From Bradyrhizobium jicamae (GTDB lineage: Bacteria > Pseudomonadota > Alphaproteobacteria > Rhizobiales > Xanthobacteraceae), in NCBI RefSeq assembly GCF_018130215.1, contig NZ_JAFCKQ010000007.1, positions 124,001 to 188,000 of the forward strand: 64,000 nucleotides of DNA. The letters are read 5' to 3'. The translations under genes and the position numbers were made by a program. The notes under the pieces were generated by a model. That model did no database searches and was not told where the DNA came from. It saw only the letters and a program-made list of their open reading frames with translations. Positions 43,622-52,876 of the stretch are shown one piece after another (the first letter of the stretch is position 1; each line of letters begins with the position of its first letter).

Positions 43622-44344
43622 TCAGTCGTGGCGCGCCTTCTCCTTGGCGGCGCGATGCAGGTGACGATAGGTGCCGTCGAACACCGTGTCTGACGACGAC
43701 GTCCACTCCGTGCCGGCGGCGAGCTTGGGCCGGTTGTTGTAGATGCGGCGCGACTGCAGTTCGCGTTCGGCAGACTCCTCCTCGCCCATCGGCTCGAGCT
43801 GGAAATTGGCCTCCTCCGGAATCACGATGATCTGCGCGAACGGCTCGTTCGGCCGGAAGATGTGCGTGCGTCCTTCAGCCGGTGATTTGAACACGCAGAA
43901 GAACATCATCGGCCACCAGTTGCGGATCAGCGCGGGAACGGCGATCGGCACGGTATCGGTGCGATCGGTGTAGAAGCGCGGATGCGGTTCGGTGCGGACC
44001 GCCATGCCTTTCGCGACCTTGAGATCGAGCAGGATCTGATAGGTGTAGAAGGTGTCACCGAAATTCCGGAACGGCGGCCACTGCACACCGCTGTCCGGCG
44101 GCGCGCCCCAATCGGCGTCAAGCTGCAACCTGCCGTCCTTGGTGGTGACGTGCAGTTCGAAATCATAGGGATAGAACAGCTCGATCCCGTATTGCGCGCC
44201 TTCAGAGAACGGCACGCAATGCCAGACCTGCTCGCGCGAGCCGTCGGTGCGCGGATCGCGCTTGCCGGCCCAACCCGGAATCTCCAGCTTCGTCCGCCGC
44301 GGCGCCAGGCGCGGATCGTTCAGGCGGTATTTGACGGTCTCCAT
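43622..44344 (-). CDS. Conserved hypothetical protein (beta-rich, cytoplasmic)
   Basis: A 240-residue protein starting at 44344 behind GGGGATGCC. No signal peptide or membrane helix. Several aromatic blocks stand out: QYGIELFYPYDFELHV near residue 50, FYTYQILLDLKV near 100 and NWWPMMFFCVF near 140, then FRPNEPFAQIIVIPEE near 165. The sequence suggests a metabolite-binding or hydroxylase-like fold, but I recognise no family. The frame continues open upstream to 45592 only as a shadow of the mbfA gene. Confidence 0.7.
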   Translation of the reverse strand: METVKYRLNDPRLAPRRTKLEIPGWAGKRDPRTDGSREQVWHCVPFSEGAQYGIELFYPYDFELHVTTKDGRLQLDADWGAPPDSGVQWPPFRNFGDTFYTYQILLDLKVAKGMAVRTEPHPRFYTDRTDTVPIAVPALIRNWWPMMFFCVFKSPAEGRTHIFRPNEPFAQIIVIPEEANFQLEPMGEEESAERELQSRRIYNNRPKLAAGTEWTSSSDTVFDGTYRHLHRAAKEKARHD

Positions 44345-44466
44345 GGCATCCCCTTCGCGAGCAGCAGGAACTCGAACGGGCGTAGGGCGGCCCGGTTCCT
44401 TCTTTTGTGATCGTGAACGGGCGACTGTGCGTGCTTTTGGATTGACCTTGCCTTGGGCGACAAATA

Positions 44467-44481
44467 TTAGAATTATTCTAA
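44467..44481. promoter_or_regulatory. Iron control element (ICE), predicted Irr-binding site
   Basis: TTAGAATTATTCTAA, a perfect 7-1-7 palindrome, followed by a partial overlapping copy (ATTCTAAA). It matches the TTTAGAA-N3-TTCTAAA type of ICE known upstream of Irr-controlled genes in Bradyrhizobium and lies 28 bases before the mbfA start. Confidence 0.8.
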
Positions 44482-44509
44482 TTCTAAAGCAGGTAAAGAA
44501 GGCGCTGCC

Positions 44510-45481
44510 GTGAAGAATTTCGCCGATCTGACCGAGCGCGAGGTGCTCGCGGTCGCGATTGCCTCCGAGGAGGAGGACAGCCGGATCTACATGAGCTTCG
44601 CCGAGGACCTCGCTGAGCGCTATCCCGATACCGCGAAGGTGTTCGAGGAGATGGCCGAGGAGGAGCGCGGCCATCGCCACCGGCTGCTCGAAACCTACGA
44701 GCAGCGCTTCGGACCGCATCTGCCTCCGATCCGGCGCGAGAACGTCAAGGGCTTCCTGCGCCGGCGGCCGATCTGGCTGACCAAGAACCTGTCGCTCGAC
44801 ACCATCCGCAAGGAGGTCGAGACCATGGAGTTGGAGGCCGAGCGCTTCTATGCAAAGGCGGCCGGGAAGGCCGAGGATGTCGGCGTGCGCCGCCTGCTCG
44901 GCGATCTCGCGGAAGAAGAGAAGGGCCACGAGAAGCTTGCGGTGAAGCTCACCGGCGACATCCTCAAGCCCGACGTCCGCGCCGAGGAAGACCGCACGCG
45001 GCGACGGATGTTCGTGTTGCAATATGTGCAGCCGGGCCTCGCCGGGTTGATGGACGGTTCGGTCTCGACCCTGGCGCCGCTGTTCGCCGCCGCGTTCGCC
45101 ACGCACCACAACTGGCAGACCTTCCTGGTCGGCCTCGCCGCCTCGATCGGCGCCGGCATCAGCATGGGCTTTGCCGAAGCGCTGTCCGACGACGGCTCGC
45201 TGACCGGTCGCGGCTCGCCATGGCTGCGCGGCATGACCTGCGGCCTGATGACGACGGTCGGCGGTCTCGGCCACACCATTCCCTATCTCGTTCCCGACGC
45301 CTGGCCGAACGCATTCTGGATCGCGACCGCGATCGCCGGCCTCGTCGTGTTCATCGAATTGTGGGCGATCGCCTTCATCCGCGCGCGCTACATGGACACG
45401 CCGTTCCTGCAGGCGGTGTTCCAGATCGTGCTCGGCGGCGCGATCGTGCTCGCCGTCGGCATCCTGATCGGCGCGGCGTAG
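44510..45481 (+). CDS. mbfA: Membrane-bound ferritin/iron exporter
   Basis: A 323-residue fusion of an N-terminal erythrin/ferritin-like domain (residues about 1-155; E and EExxH-type motifs such as FEEMAEEERGHRHRLLE and DLAEEEKGHEKL) with a C-terminal VIT1-like membrane domain of about five helices (LQYVQPGLAGLMDGSVSTLAPLFAAAF onward in sequence). MbfA exports Fe(II) and protects against iron overload and peroxide. The GTG start at 44510 is preceded by AGAAGG. The upstream ICE suggests repression by Irr when iron is low. Confidence 0.95.
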   Translation: MKNFADLTEREVLAVAIASEEEDSRIYMSFAEDLAERYPDTAKVFEEMAEEERGHRHRLLETYEQRFGPHLPPIRRENVKGFLRRRPIWLTKNLSLDTIRKEVETMELEAERFYAKAAGKAEDVGVRRLLGDLAEEEKGHEKLAVKLTGDILKPDVRAEEDRTRRRMFVLQYVQPGLAGLMDGSVSTLAPLFAAAFATHHNWQTFLVGLAASIGAGISMGFAEALSDDGSLTGRGSPWLRGMTCGLMTTVGGLGHTIPYLVPDAWPNAFWIATAIAGLVVFIELWAIAFIRARYMDTPFLQAVFQIVLGGAIVLAVGILIGAA

Positions 45482-45591
45482 CGCGAGGTGCGGCATCCCG
45501 GCCGGCTTGTCGTCGATACTATCCTCGGCTACGCGTTCGCGGTGCCGGGCGCCACCAGCCGCTGCGGACGTCAACATCCGCGGGGGAGTCA

Positions 45592-46122
45592 ATGGCCAAA
45601 CGATTGCACTACGGAACCACGGCCAAGCTGCTGCACTGGGTGATCGTCGCGCTGCTCGCCGTGCAATATCCGATCGGCTGGCTGATGCCGGACATTCATC
45701 GCGGCCAGTCCCCGGGTGCGGCGATGACGTTCCACATTTCGTTCGGCATCGTCATCCTTCTCCTGATCGTATTGCGGTTCATCTGGCGGCTCACCCATCC
45801 GGTGGCGCCGGAGAGCTCGCTGCCGCCCTGGCAGCGGCTCGGTTCGGAAGTCGTGCACTGGATGCTCTATGTCCTGGTGCTGGCCACCACCGTCAGCGGC
45901 TGGTTGTTCGCGTCGTTCCGCGGCTGGGCGGTGTCGTTCTTCTACATCATGCCGCTGCCGATGCTGGCCTCGGACAACGCGGCAGCGGGCAAGGCGATCG
46001 ATGGCCTGCACCAGGCCGCGGAATGGTCGCTCCTGGTGCTGATTGGCGCCCACATCGCCGCGGCGCTGGCCCATCTGCTGGTCTTCCGCAGCCGGGTCAT
46101 GCAGCGCATGCTTCCGGGGTAG
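45592..46122 (+). CDS. Cytochrome b561 family protein
   Basis: A 176-residue protein with four transmembrane helices and the conserved haem-ligand histidines (LLHWVIVALL near residue 15, MTFHISFGIV near 48, GLHQAAEWSLLVLIGAH near 140-155). GGGGGAGTC lies before the ATG. Such proteins pass electrons between quinol and periplasmic acceptors such as superoxide. It follows mbfA by 110 bases on the same strand and may share iron/oxidative-stress duty, but it has its own space for a promoter. Confidence 0.9.
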   Translation: MAKRLHYGTTAKLLHWVIVALLAVQYPIGWLMPDIHRGQSPGAAMTFHISFGIVILLLIVLRFIWRLTHPVAPESSLPPWQRLGSEVVHWMLYVLVLATTVSGWLFASFRGWAVSFFYIMPLPMLASDNAAAGKAIDGLHQAAEWSLLVLIGAHIAAALAHLLVFRSRVMQRMLPG

Positions 46123-46205
46123 CTTCGCCCACGCAATTGCGATCAAGCCGAGCTTGCCGGGCCGCGCCATTCTGCGCATGATCCGCGCCAAACCGGGAGC
46201 ACGCC

Positions 46206-47678
46206 GTGGCCAAATCGCAATGGAGTTTCAAGACCGCCGTCGGATTGTCGGCGGCGCTGAAGACGAAGCAGGTTTCGGCAGTCGAGCTGGCAGAAGACGT
46301 CATCGGCCGGATCGAACGGCATGACGGCAAGATCAACGCGGTCTGCGTGCGCGATTTCGAGCGCGGTCTCGCCGCTGCGCGCGCTGCCGATACGGCGATC
46401 GCGCGCGGCGAGCACCGGCCGCTCACCGGCATCCCGATGACCGTGAAGGAATCCTTCAACGTCGCCGGACTGCCGACGACCTGGGGCAACCCGGCGCAAA
46501 AGGATTTCACGCCGAGCGAGGACGCGCTGTCGATTGCGCGGGTAAAGGACGCCGGCGGCGTGATCCTCGGCAAGACCAACGTGCCGCTCAACCTCGCGGA
46601 CTGGCAGAGCTACAACGAGGTCTACGGCACCACCAACAATCCCTACGATCTCGGCCGTACGCCGGGCGGCTCCTCCGGCGGATCGTCGGCCGCCCTCGCC
46701 GCAGGCTATGGCGCGCTGTCGCTCGGTTCCGACATCGGCGGCTCGCTGCGCGTGCCGGGCTTTCATTGCGGCATCTATGCGCACAAGCCGACCATTGCGC
46801 TCTTGCCGGCGCGCGGCCACACGCCGCCGCCATTCGCGCCGCTGCCGTTCGACGGCGATCTGTCCGTGATCGGTCCGATGGCGCGCGGCGCGGCCGACTT
46901 GTCGCTGCTGCTCGACGTGATGGCCGGTCCCGATCCGCTCGAAGCCGGCAAGGCCTACCGTCTCGACCTGCCGACGGCACGGCACACCAGCCTGAAGGAT
47001 TTCCGCATCCTCGTGATCGACACCGATCCGGTGCTGCCGACCGACCGGACGATCCGCGGCACCATCGACAGGCTGGCCAGCAACCTCGACCGCATCGGCG
47101 CGAAAATCTCGCGATCGAGCCCGCTGCTGCCGGACTTCGCCGCCTCCTCGCGTCTCTATATGCGGCTGCTGCTGTCGTTCCTCGGCGCGACCTTCCCGCA
47201 AGAGGTCTATGCCGGCGCCTGTTCCGCGGCCGCGGCGCTTCCGGCCGGCAATACCAGCCTGCAAGCCGAGCGGCTGCGCGGCATCGCACTCAGCCATCGC
47301 GACTGGGTGATCGCCAACGGCGCGCGGGCGCGGCTGCGCGCGCAATGGCGCGAGCTGTTCAAGTCGTTCGACGCGGTGATCTGCCCGATCATGCCGACAG
47401 CGGCCTATCCGCACGATCATTCAGCGGAGCAGGAACAGCGCCGAATCCTGATCGACGGCGAGCCGCACGTCTACACCGACCAACTCGCCTGGCCCGGCAT
47501 TGCAACCCTTCCCGGCCTGCCCTCCACCGCGATCCCGACCGGCTTTGCGCCGGACGGATTGCCGATCGGCGTTCAGATCGTCGGCCCGTGGCTCGAGGAC
47601 CGCACACCGCTCAAGCTCGCCGAGCTGATCGAGCGCGAATATGGCGGGTTCGTGCCGCCGAAGATGTTTGATGATTGA
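46206..47678 (+). CDS. Amidase (amidase-signature family)
   Basis: A 490-residue hydrolase with the Ser-cisSer-Lys triad: Lys81 in MTVKESFN; the signature GRTPGGSSGGSSAALAAG near residues 150-167 contains the cis-Ser, and the nucleophile Ser is in SDIGGSLRVPG near 175. Length and sequence fit broad acylamide or indole-acetamide hydrolases rather than GatA. It stands alone. Substrate cannot be read from the sequence. Confidence 0.92.
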   Translation: MAKSQWSFKTAVGLSAALKTKQVSAVELAEDVIGRIERHDGKINAVCVRDFERGLAAARAADTAIARGEHRPLTGIPMTVKESFNVAGLPTTWGNPAQKDFTPSEDALSIARVKDAGGVILGKTNVPLNLADWQSYNEVYGTTNNPYDLGRTPGGSSGGSSAALAAGYGALSLGSDIGGSLRVPGFHCGIYAHKPTIALLPARGHTPPPFAPLPFDGDLSVIGPMARGAADLSLLLDVMAGPDPLEAGKAYRLDLPTARHTSLKDFRILVIDTDPVLPTDRTIRGTIDRLASNLDRIGAKISRSSPLLPDFAASSRLYMRLLLSFLGATFPQEVYAGACSAAAALPAGNTSLQAERLRGIALSHRDWVIANGARARLRAQWRELFKSFDAVICPIMPTAAYPHDHSAEQEQRRILIDGEPHVYTDQLAWPGIATLPGLPSTAIPTGFAPDGLPIGVQIVGPWLEDRTPLKLAELIEREYGGFVPPKMFDD

Positions 47679-47741
47679 GAGCTAACAGAGCCGTCATTGC
47701 GAGGAGCGAAGCGCCGAACGGAGAGACAGGGAGCAACAACG

Positions 47742-48095
47742 ATGAGCAACGATCTCGAAGAGCTCACAAAACTCAACAAGGACTATGTCGATTCCGTCCA
47801 GAACTGCGACGTCAAGCGCTTCGACGAGATCCTGGCGCAGGACTTCTACGCCACCAATCCCGACAAGAGCCTCGTCGACCGTGCCGCCTTCCTGAAACAG
47901 ACGGCCATTCCGGTGAAGATCAAGGGCCTGACGGCCGAGGATGTCAAAATCCGCATCCTCGGCGATTTCGCCATCATCCATGCCCGTACCAGCTATCTCG
48001 ACGCCGAGGGCAGGCAGGCCTTTGGACGTTACACCGATTGCTGGGCGAAGCAGAACGGAACGTGGCTCGCGGTCTCCGCGCACGTCGCACGGTGA
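47742..48095 (+). CDS. DUF4440/SnoaL-like protein
   Basis: A 117-residue NTF2-like cone protein. A helix (LEELTKLNKDYVDSVQNCDV) is followed by the KRFDEILAQDFYATNPDKS motif near residue 25-43 and a curved sheet ending DCWAKQNGTWLAVSAHV. Such proteins include ketosteroid-isomerase-like enzymes and many of unknown role. It follows the amidase by 63 bases including a half repeat, and precedes a hairpin that may end both transcripts. Confidence 0.85.
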   Translation: MSNDLEELTKLNKDYVDSVQNCDVKRFDEILAQDFYATNPDKSLVDRAAFLKQTAIPVKIKGLTAEDVKIRILGDFAIIHARTSYLDAEGRQAFGRYTDCWAKQNGTWLAVSAHVAR

Positions 48096-48102
48096 TTTCA
48101 AC

Positions 48103-48149
48103 CGTCGTCCCGGCCGAGTGCGCGATCGCGCACGGAGGCCGGGACGACG
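48103..48149. terminator. Strong hairpin (repeat family B), bidirectional terminator candidate
   Basis: CGTCGTCCCGGCC and GGCCGGGACGACG are perfect 13-bp arms; the loop contains the further palindrome TGCGCGATCGCGCA. It starts seven bases after the DUF4440 stop and ends six before the convergent alcohol dehydrogenase stop. Confidence 0.75.
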
Positions 48150-48154
48150 ACACC

Positions 48155-49243
48155 TCAGCTATCGAACATGATGACGCTGCGCAGGGTCTTGCCGGCCTTC
48201 ATGTTGGCAAAACCTTCGTTGATTTCGCTCAGCTTCAGCTTGGCCGAGATCCAGTCCTCGAGATGCAGCCTGCCGCGCATGTAGAAGTCGACGAGTCGCG
48301 GCATGTCGACGCGGAAGTGGTTGGAGCCCATCGATGACCCCTGGATCTTGCGCTCGCGCAGGAAGTCGAAGCCGTGCAACTCGATCTTCTGGCCGAACGG
48401 GATCATGCCGACGATGGTCGCGGTGCCGCCGGGGGCCAGCATGCCGAACGCCTGCTCGGCCGTGTCCTTGCGGCCGAGCACCTCAAAGGAATGCTGCACG
48501 CCGCCGCCGGTAAGCTCGCGCACCTGCTGCACCACGTCGCCCCGCGCCGGATCGACGATGTCGGTGGCGCCGAGTTTCGTCGCGAGCTGCAATTTGGCCG
48601 GATTGGTGTCGATCGCGATGATACGGCCGGCGCCGGCGATCTGCGCGCCGTTGATCGCGGCCATGCCGACGCCGCCGCAGCCGATCACGGCCACCGTTTC
48701 GCCAGCCGTCACCTTCGCCGTGTTGACGACCGCACCATAGCCGGTGATGACGCCGCAGCCGATCAGCGCGGCGAGATCGAGCGGCATCTCCTTCTTGATC
48801 TTCACGATTGCGTTCTCGTGCACCAGCATCTGCTCGGCAAAGGACGAGAGGTTGAGGAACTGGTGCAGCTTCTCGGACCTGTTCCAGGACAGACGGTTGG
48901 AGGCGCCGGGCAGCATCTTCACCGTAGTATCGGTGCACAACACGGTGCGGCCGGTGGTGCAATTGTCGCAGGTGCCGCAGAATACGGACAGGCAGGTGAC
49001 GACGTGGTCGCCCGGCTTCACATAGTTGACGTCGGAGCCGACCTTCTCGACCACGCCGGCCGATTCATGTCCGAGCACCGCCGGCAGCGGGTGCGGATAG
49101 AGCCCTTCCATGAAGTGCAGGTCGGAATGGCAGAGGCCCGCGACCGCAGTGCGGATCAGGACCTCGCGCGGCCCCGGGTTGGGCACACTGACATCCTCGA
49201 TCACCAGCGGCTTGTTGACTTCATGCAGGACGGCGGCCTTCAT
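48155..49243 (-). CDS. Zinc-dependent alcohol dehydrogenase (MDR superfamily)
   Basis: A 362-residue medium-chain dehydrogenase. Catalytic-zinc ligands are Cys38 in GLCHSD and the His of VLGHESAG near 61; the structural-zinc cluster CGTCDNCTTGRTVLC lies near 90-104. VIGCGGVGMAAINGAQ near 195 is the NAD-binding loop. It resembles Rv-type and class-III-like NAD enzymes of actinobacteria and rhizobia. The ATG is at 49243 after GGAGACC. It lies just downstream of the AidB-like dehydrogenase on the same strand and may be co-transcribed with it. Confidence 0.93.
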   Translation of the reverse strand: MKAAVLHEVNKPLVIEDVSVPNPGPREVLIRTAVAGLCHSDLHFMEGLYPHPLPAVLGHESAGVVEKVGSDVNYVKPGDHVVTCLSVFCGTCDNCTTGRTVLCTDTTVKMLPGASNRLSWNRSEKLHQFLNLSSFAEQMLVHENAIVKIKKEMPLDLAALIGCGVITGYGAVVNTAKVTAGETVAVIGCGGVGMAAINGAQIAGAGRIIAIDTNPAKLQLATKLGATDIVDPARGDVVQQVRELTGGGVQHSFEVLGRKDTAEQAFGMLAPGGTATIVGMIPFGQKIELHGFDFLRERKIQGSSMGSNHFRVDMPRLVDFYMRGRLHLEDWISAKLKLSEINEGFANMKAGKTLRSVIMFDS

Positions 49244-49295
49244 CGGGGTCTCCTTGACGTTCTTGATTGTTTGAATGGTGCGCTCGGCTCGCAGC

Positions 49296-51077
49296 CTACG
49301 CCGCGAGAAGCAATTCGCCAACCTCGGCCATGCCGATGGCACGATCGCCGAGCAGATGCTCGGTCATCCTGCGCTGAACGGTATTTTCCGTTAGCCGGAA
49401 CGGATCGCCAGGCGTCACGCGATGGTCGATCACCATCCGCGACAGCAGCAGGCGCCGCGCGTCGCCGCGCATCTCGTGGATGCGTCCGCCTTCCCAGGCC
49501 AGCGCCACCGCGCTTGCGACATGATAGAGCAGGCTGGTGGCGCGCCGCGCATCGCCCTCATTGTCCACGCGGCTCGCCACCTCGCGCGCGAACACGACCG
49601 CGCGGTCGCTGAGATCGCGCAGGCGGCTGCGCCACCCCTCGGGCACGTTGACGCTGTCATCGAGCCGCGCATGCAGGTCGGCGGCGAGCGCATTGTCGGC
49701 GCCATGGCGGCCGACCGCGCGCTTGAGCGCATCGATCGCCACGATGTTGCCGGTGCCCTCCCAGATCGAGCCGAGATGCGCATCGCGCAGCAAGCGGGGC
49801 GTGACGAATTCCTCGATGTAGCCGATGCCGCCGCGCATCTCCATGGCGTCACCGCAGACCTTGCGGGCGTCACGCGTGGCGCGGAACTTCAAGGTCGGCG
49901 TCAGGATGCGGAGCAGCGCCGCGGCGTCCTGGCTGCCGGCCTCGGCGCGGTCGAGCGCATCCGCGGTCAGGAAGCTCATCGACAGCGCCTGCTCGGTCGG
50001 CAGCATGATCTTCATGAGCTGCCGGCGCGCCAGCGGCAGGTCGATGATGCGCTGGCCGAACACCACGCGGCCCCGCGCCACCGTGATCGCGTCGTGCCAG
50101 GCGCGACGCATCAACGCGGTCGATTTCACGCCGTTGGAGAGCCGCGAGGAGTTCACCATCTCGGCCATCTGGACGAAGCCGCGGTCGAGCTTGCCGACGG
50201 CATAGGCGATCGCGCCATCGAATTTGATCTCGCCCGAAGCCATCGAACGGGTACCGAGCTTGTCCTTCAGGCGAACGATCCGGTAGTGGTTCTGCGAGCC
50301 GTCATCGAGGAAGCGCGGCATCAGGAACAGGCCGACGCCCCTTGTGCCGGGCCCTGCGCCCTCCGGGCGCGCCAGCAGCATCACCACCCTGGCATCGGCA
50401 TTCGAACAGAACCATTTTTCGCCATAGAGCCGCCAGTGGTCACCCTCCTGCACGGCCCGCGTCGTCAGCGTGCCCACGTCGGAGCCGCCTTCCTTCTCGG
50501 TCATGAACTGGCCGCCCTGGGTCAGCTTGCTCATGTCGGTCTGCGTCAGGCCGTCGAGATATTTCGCCTTCAGCGCCTCGCTGCCGAAATTCGCGAGCAG
50601 CTTGGCGCAACCGTCGGTGACGTTGATCGGGCAGCCCATGCCGAATTCGGCCTGGTTGAACAGGAAGGTGAATGCATGCTTGGCGACGACGGGATATTTG
50701 TCGGGCCAGCCCATGATGCCCTTGCGGATCGACAGCGCGTGAATGCCGAACTCGCCGAAGGCAGCCTTCTCGATCTCGCGGTAGGCCGGGTGATATTCGA
50801 TCGACTGGACGTCGCGGCCGAACTTGTCGCGCTGGTGCAGCACCGGCGTGTGCTTGTCGGCGAGCCGCGCGCATTCGTCGAGAGTGCCGCCGGCGAGTTC
50901 GCCAAGCCGGTCGAGATGCGGCTCGATATGGCGAAACAGCGCCTCGGGCAGATGCAGCTTGAGAAGATCAGTCAGCGCCGGATCGGCCCGGTAGAAATTG
51001 ATTCCCGTCGTGTCGGGGGCGAGCAGTCCGGGCTGGCCGGCGGGTGATTGCGTGTGATCTTGCTCGAGCGGCTGCAT
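49296..51077 (-). CDS. AidB-type acyl-CoA dehydrogenase family protein
   Basis: About 593 residues (start at 51077; ATG 51101 is in frame and also plausible). The family's long C-terminal extension is present. GQFMTEKEGGSDVGTL near residue 190 and the GGIGYIEEFVTPRLLRDAHLGSIWEGTGNI block near 425-453 are diagnostic for AidB/isovaleryl-type enzymes, and the INFYRADPALTDLL opening is typical. AidB itself binds DNA in alkylation response, but most rhizobial relatives act on CoA esters; the alcohol dehydrogenase, SDR and crotonase genes around support the latter. Role is inferred. Confidence 0.9.
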   Translation of the reverse strand: MQPLEQDHTQSPAGQPGLLAPDTTGINFYRADPALTDLLKLHLPEALFRHIEPHLDRLGELAGGTLDECARLADKHTPVLHQRDKFGRDVQSIEYHPAYREIEKAAFGEFGIHALSIRKGIMGWPDKYPVVAKHAFTFLFNQAEFGMGCPINVTDGCAKLLANFGSEALKAKYLDGLTQTDMSKLTQGGQFMTEKEGGSDVGTLTTRAVQEGDHWRLYGEKWFCSNADARVVMLLARPEGAGPGTRGVGLFLMPRFLDDGSQNHYRIVRLKDKLGTRSMASGEIKFDGAIAYAVGKLDRGFVQMAEMVNSSRLSNGVKSTALMRRAWHDAITVARGRVVFGQRIIDLPLARRQLMKIMLPTEQALSMSFLTADALDRAEAGSQDAAALLRILTPTLKFRATRDARKVCGDAMEMRGGIGYIEEFVTPRLLRDAHLGSIWEGTGNIVAIDALKRAVGRHGADNALAADLHARLDDSVNVPEGWRSRLRDLSDRAVVFAREVASRVDNEGDARRATSLLYHVASAVALAWEGGRIHEMRGDARRLLLSRMVIDHRVTPGDPFRLTENTVQRRMTEHLLGDRAIGMAEVGELLLAA

Positions 51078-51148
51078 TGAAATCCCGGCTTCGGTCCTCA
51101 TTTCTTCAGGCGAGACTATCCTCCTCCGGCCCAGCAAAGGAAAGCCAA

Positions 51149-51850
51149 ATGGATATTCCAGAGTACAAGATCGCCCTGATCGTCGGCGCCGGCGAGGGCC
51201 TCAGCGGCTCGCTCGCGCGGCTATTTTCGCGAGAGGGAATTCGCGTGGCGCTGGCGGCACGCAGCACCGAGAAACTCGGTGCGCTCTGCTCCGAGACCGG
51301 CGCCCGCGCCTATGCCTGCGACGCCACCAAGGCCGAGGACGTGGAACGGCTGTTCGGACTGGTCGAGCGCGAGATCGGAACCCCTGATATCGTGGTCTAC
51401 AATGCCAGCGGCCGGACCCGCGGACCGTTTCTCGAGTTGGTCCCTGCCCAGGTCGAGCAGACCATCGCAATCTCGGCCTTCGGTGGTTTCCTGGTGGCGC
51501 AGGAAGCCGCCAAGCGCATGCTCCCCAACAGGAAGGGCGCGATCCTGTTCACCGGCGCCTCCGCCAGCGTGAAGGGTTATGCACAGTCGGCGCCGTTCGC
51601 GATGGGCAAGTTCGCGCTGCGCGGGCTGGCGCAGAGCATGGCACGCGAATTGTCGCCGCAGGGCATCCATATCGCGCACTTCGTGATCGACGGCGGCATC
51701 CGCAGCAAGGCCCGCGTCGAACCCGCCGACCGGCCGGACTCGATGCTCGACCCCGACGCGATTGCGCTCAGCTACTGGAACGTGCTGCAGCAGCCGCGCA
51801 GCGCCTGGAGCTGGGAACTCGAATTGCGGCCCTGGGTGGAGAAGTTTTGA
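51149..51850 (+). CDS. Short-chain dehydrogenase-like protein lacking the catalytic Tyr
   Basis: A 233-residue SDR-fold protein divergent from the AidB-like gene. VGAGEGLSGSLARLF near residues 12-26 is a slightly altered nucleotide-binding loop, and NASG near 88 replaces NNAG. Where the family has Tyr-x3-Lys, this protein reads FAMGK (near residue 150), so the proton-donating Tyr is Phe while the Lys remains. Such forms may use another donor or act as binding proteins. Start at 51149 because AAGGAAAG precedes it; an upstream GTG reads into the AidB leader. Confidence 0.85.
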   Translation: MDIPEYKIALIVGAGEGLSGSLARLFSREGIRVALAARSTEKLGALCSETGARAYACDATKAEDVERLFGLVEREIGTPDIVVYNASGRTRGPFLELVPAQVEQTIAISAFGGFLVAQEAAKRMLPNRKGAILFTGASASVKGYAQSAPFAMGKFALRGLAQSMARELSPQGIHIAHFVIDGGIRSKARVEPADRPDSMLDPDAIALSYWNVLQQPRSAWSWELELRPWVEKF

Positions 51851-51903
51851 GAGGACGAACATCATGTGAACGGCGTAGGGTGAATGCACCCATCCGCCGT
51901 ATC

Positions 51904-51982
51904 CGTCATTGCGAGCGAAGCGAAGCGTCCATAATGCCGCCAGCCGAGATATGGTTGCTTCGTCGCTCCCCGCAATGACGGC
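51904..51982. repeat. Palindromic repeat family C (GTCATTGCGAG type)
   Basis: CCGTCATTGCGAGCGAAGCGAAGCG... ends CGTCGCTCCCCGCAATGACGGC, an inverted pair of about 80 bases. Half copies (GTCATTGCGAG only) lie at 16860, 47693 and 60901. Confidence 0.8.
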
Positions 51983-52005
51983 AAGAATTGACCTCGGGAG
52001 AGAAC

Positions 52006-52836
52006 ATGACCAGCGAAATCAAGATCGATACCGGCACCGACGAGCTGCTCTGCGTGATCCGCGACCGTGTCGCGGTCATCACGCTGAACCGGCCCGAGGC
52101 GCGCAACGCGATGTCCGACAATCTGACGCCGGCGCTGCGCACGATGATCCGCGTCTGCGGCGAGAACCCCGAGGTCGGCGTGCTCCTCGTCACCGGCGCC
52201 GGCAAGGCGTTCTGCGCCGGCGGCGACGTCAAGGGCATGGGCGCCAACCGTGACAGGAAGAAGCTGGAGATGTCCTATGAGGACAAGGTCGCCGATCTGC
52301 AGGAGCGCCAGCGCCTGCTCACCGGCGCGCTCGCCTCGGTGCGCAAGCCGACCATCGCCGCGCTGCCCGGCCCGGCGGTCGGCGCCGGGCTTGCGATCGC
52401 ATTGGCCTGCGACATCCGCATCGCCGCGCAATCGGCTTTCGTCTCCACCGGCTATTTGCGCGTGGCGCTGAGCGGCGATTACGGCATCGCGTGGCTGCTG
52501 ACGCGCCTGGTCGGCACTGCGCGCGCCCGCGAACTGATGTTCACCGCCGCGAAGGTCGATGCCACGCGGTGCGAGCAGATCGGCCTCGTCAACCGCGTGG
52601 TGCCGGACGAGACGTTGGGCGAAGAGGCCTTCACGCTCGCGAAATCGATGGCGGAAGGTCCAACACTCGCGTTGCGCTACATGAAGGACAATCTCGACGA
52701 GGCGCTGCTGTTCGATTTCGCGACCGCGCGCGATCACGAGGCCGAGCGGCTGATCCGCCTGACCACGACATCCGATCACAAGGAGGCGGTGCAGGCGTTT
52801 ATCGAGAAGCGCAAGCCGGTGTTCAAGGGGAATTGA
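52006..52836 (+). CDS. Enoyl-CoA hydratase/isomerase family protein
   Basis: A 276-residue crotonase; ATG at 52006 with GGGAGAG in front. FCAGGDVKGMG near residue 70 and the PGPAVGAGLAIALACDIRIA block near 122-141 make the oxyanion hole; the end KEAVQAFIEKRKPVFKG is typical. Resembles enzymes paired with AidB-like dehydrogenases. A palindromic repeat follows. Confidence 0.9.
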   Translation: MTSEIKIDTGTDELLCVIRDRVAVITLNRPEARNAMSDNLTPALRTMIRVCGENPEVGVLLVTGAGKAFCAGGDVKGMGANRDRKKLEMSYEDKVADLQERQRLLTGALASVRKPTIAALPGPAVGAGLAIALACDIRIAAQSAFVSTGYLRVALSGDYGIAWLLTRLVGTARARELMFTAAKVDATRCEQIGLVNRVVPDETLGEEAFTLAKSMAEGPTLALRYMKDNLDEALLFDFATARDHEAERLIRLTTTSDHKEAVQAFIEKRKPVFKGN

Positions 52837-52876
52837 TGATCCCTCTCCCCGCTTTCGGGACGCGGCGATGAAGCCG

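Noticed and set aside
44345..45592. N-terminal extension of the hypothetical gene at 43622
   Set aside because: It lies antisense to mbfA; a good ribosome-binding site precedes the ATG at 44344.
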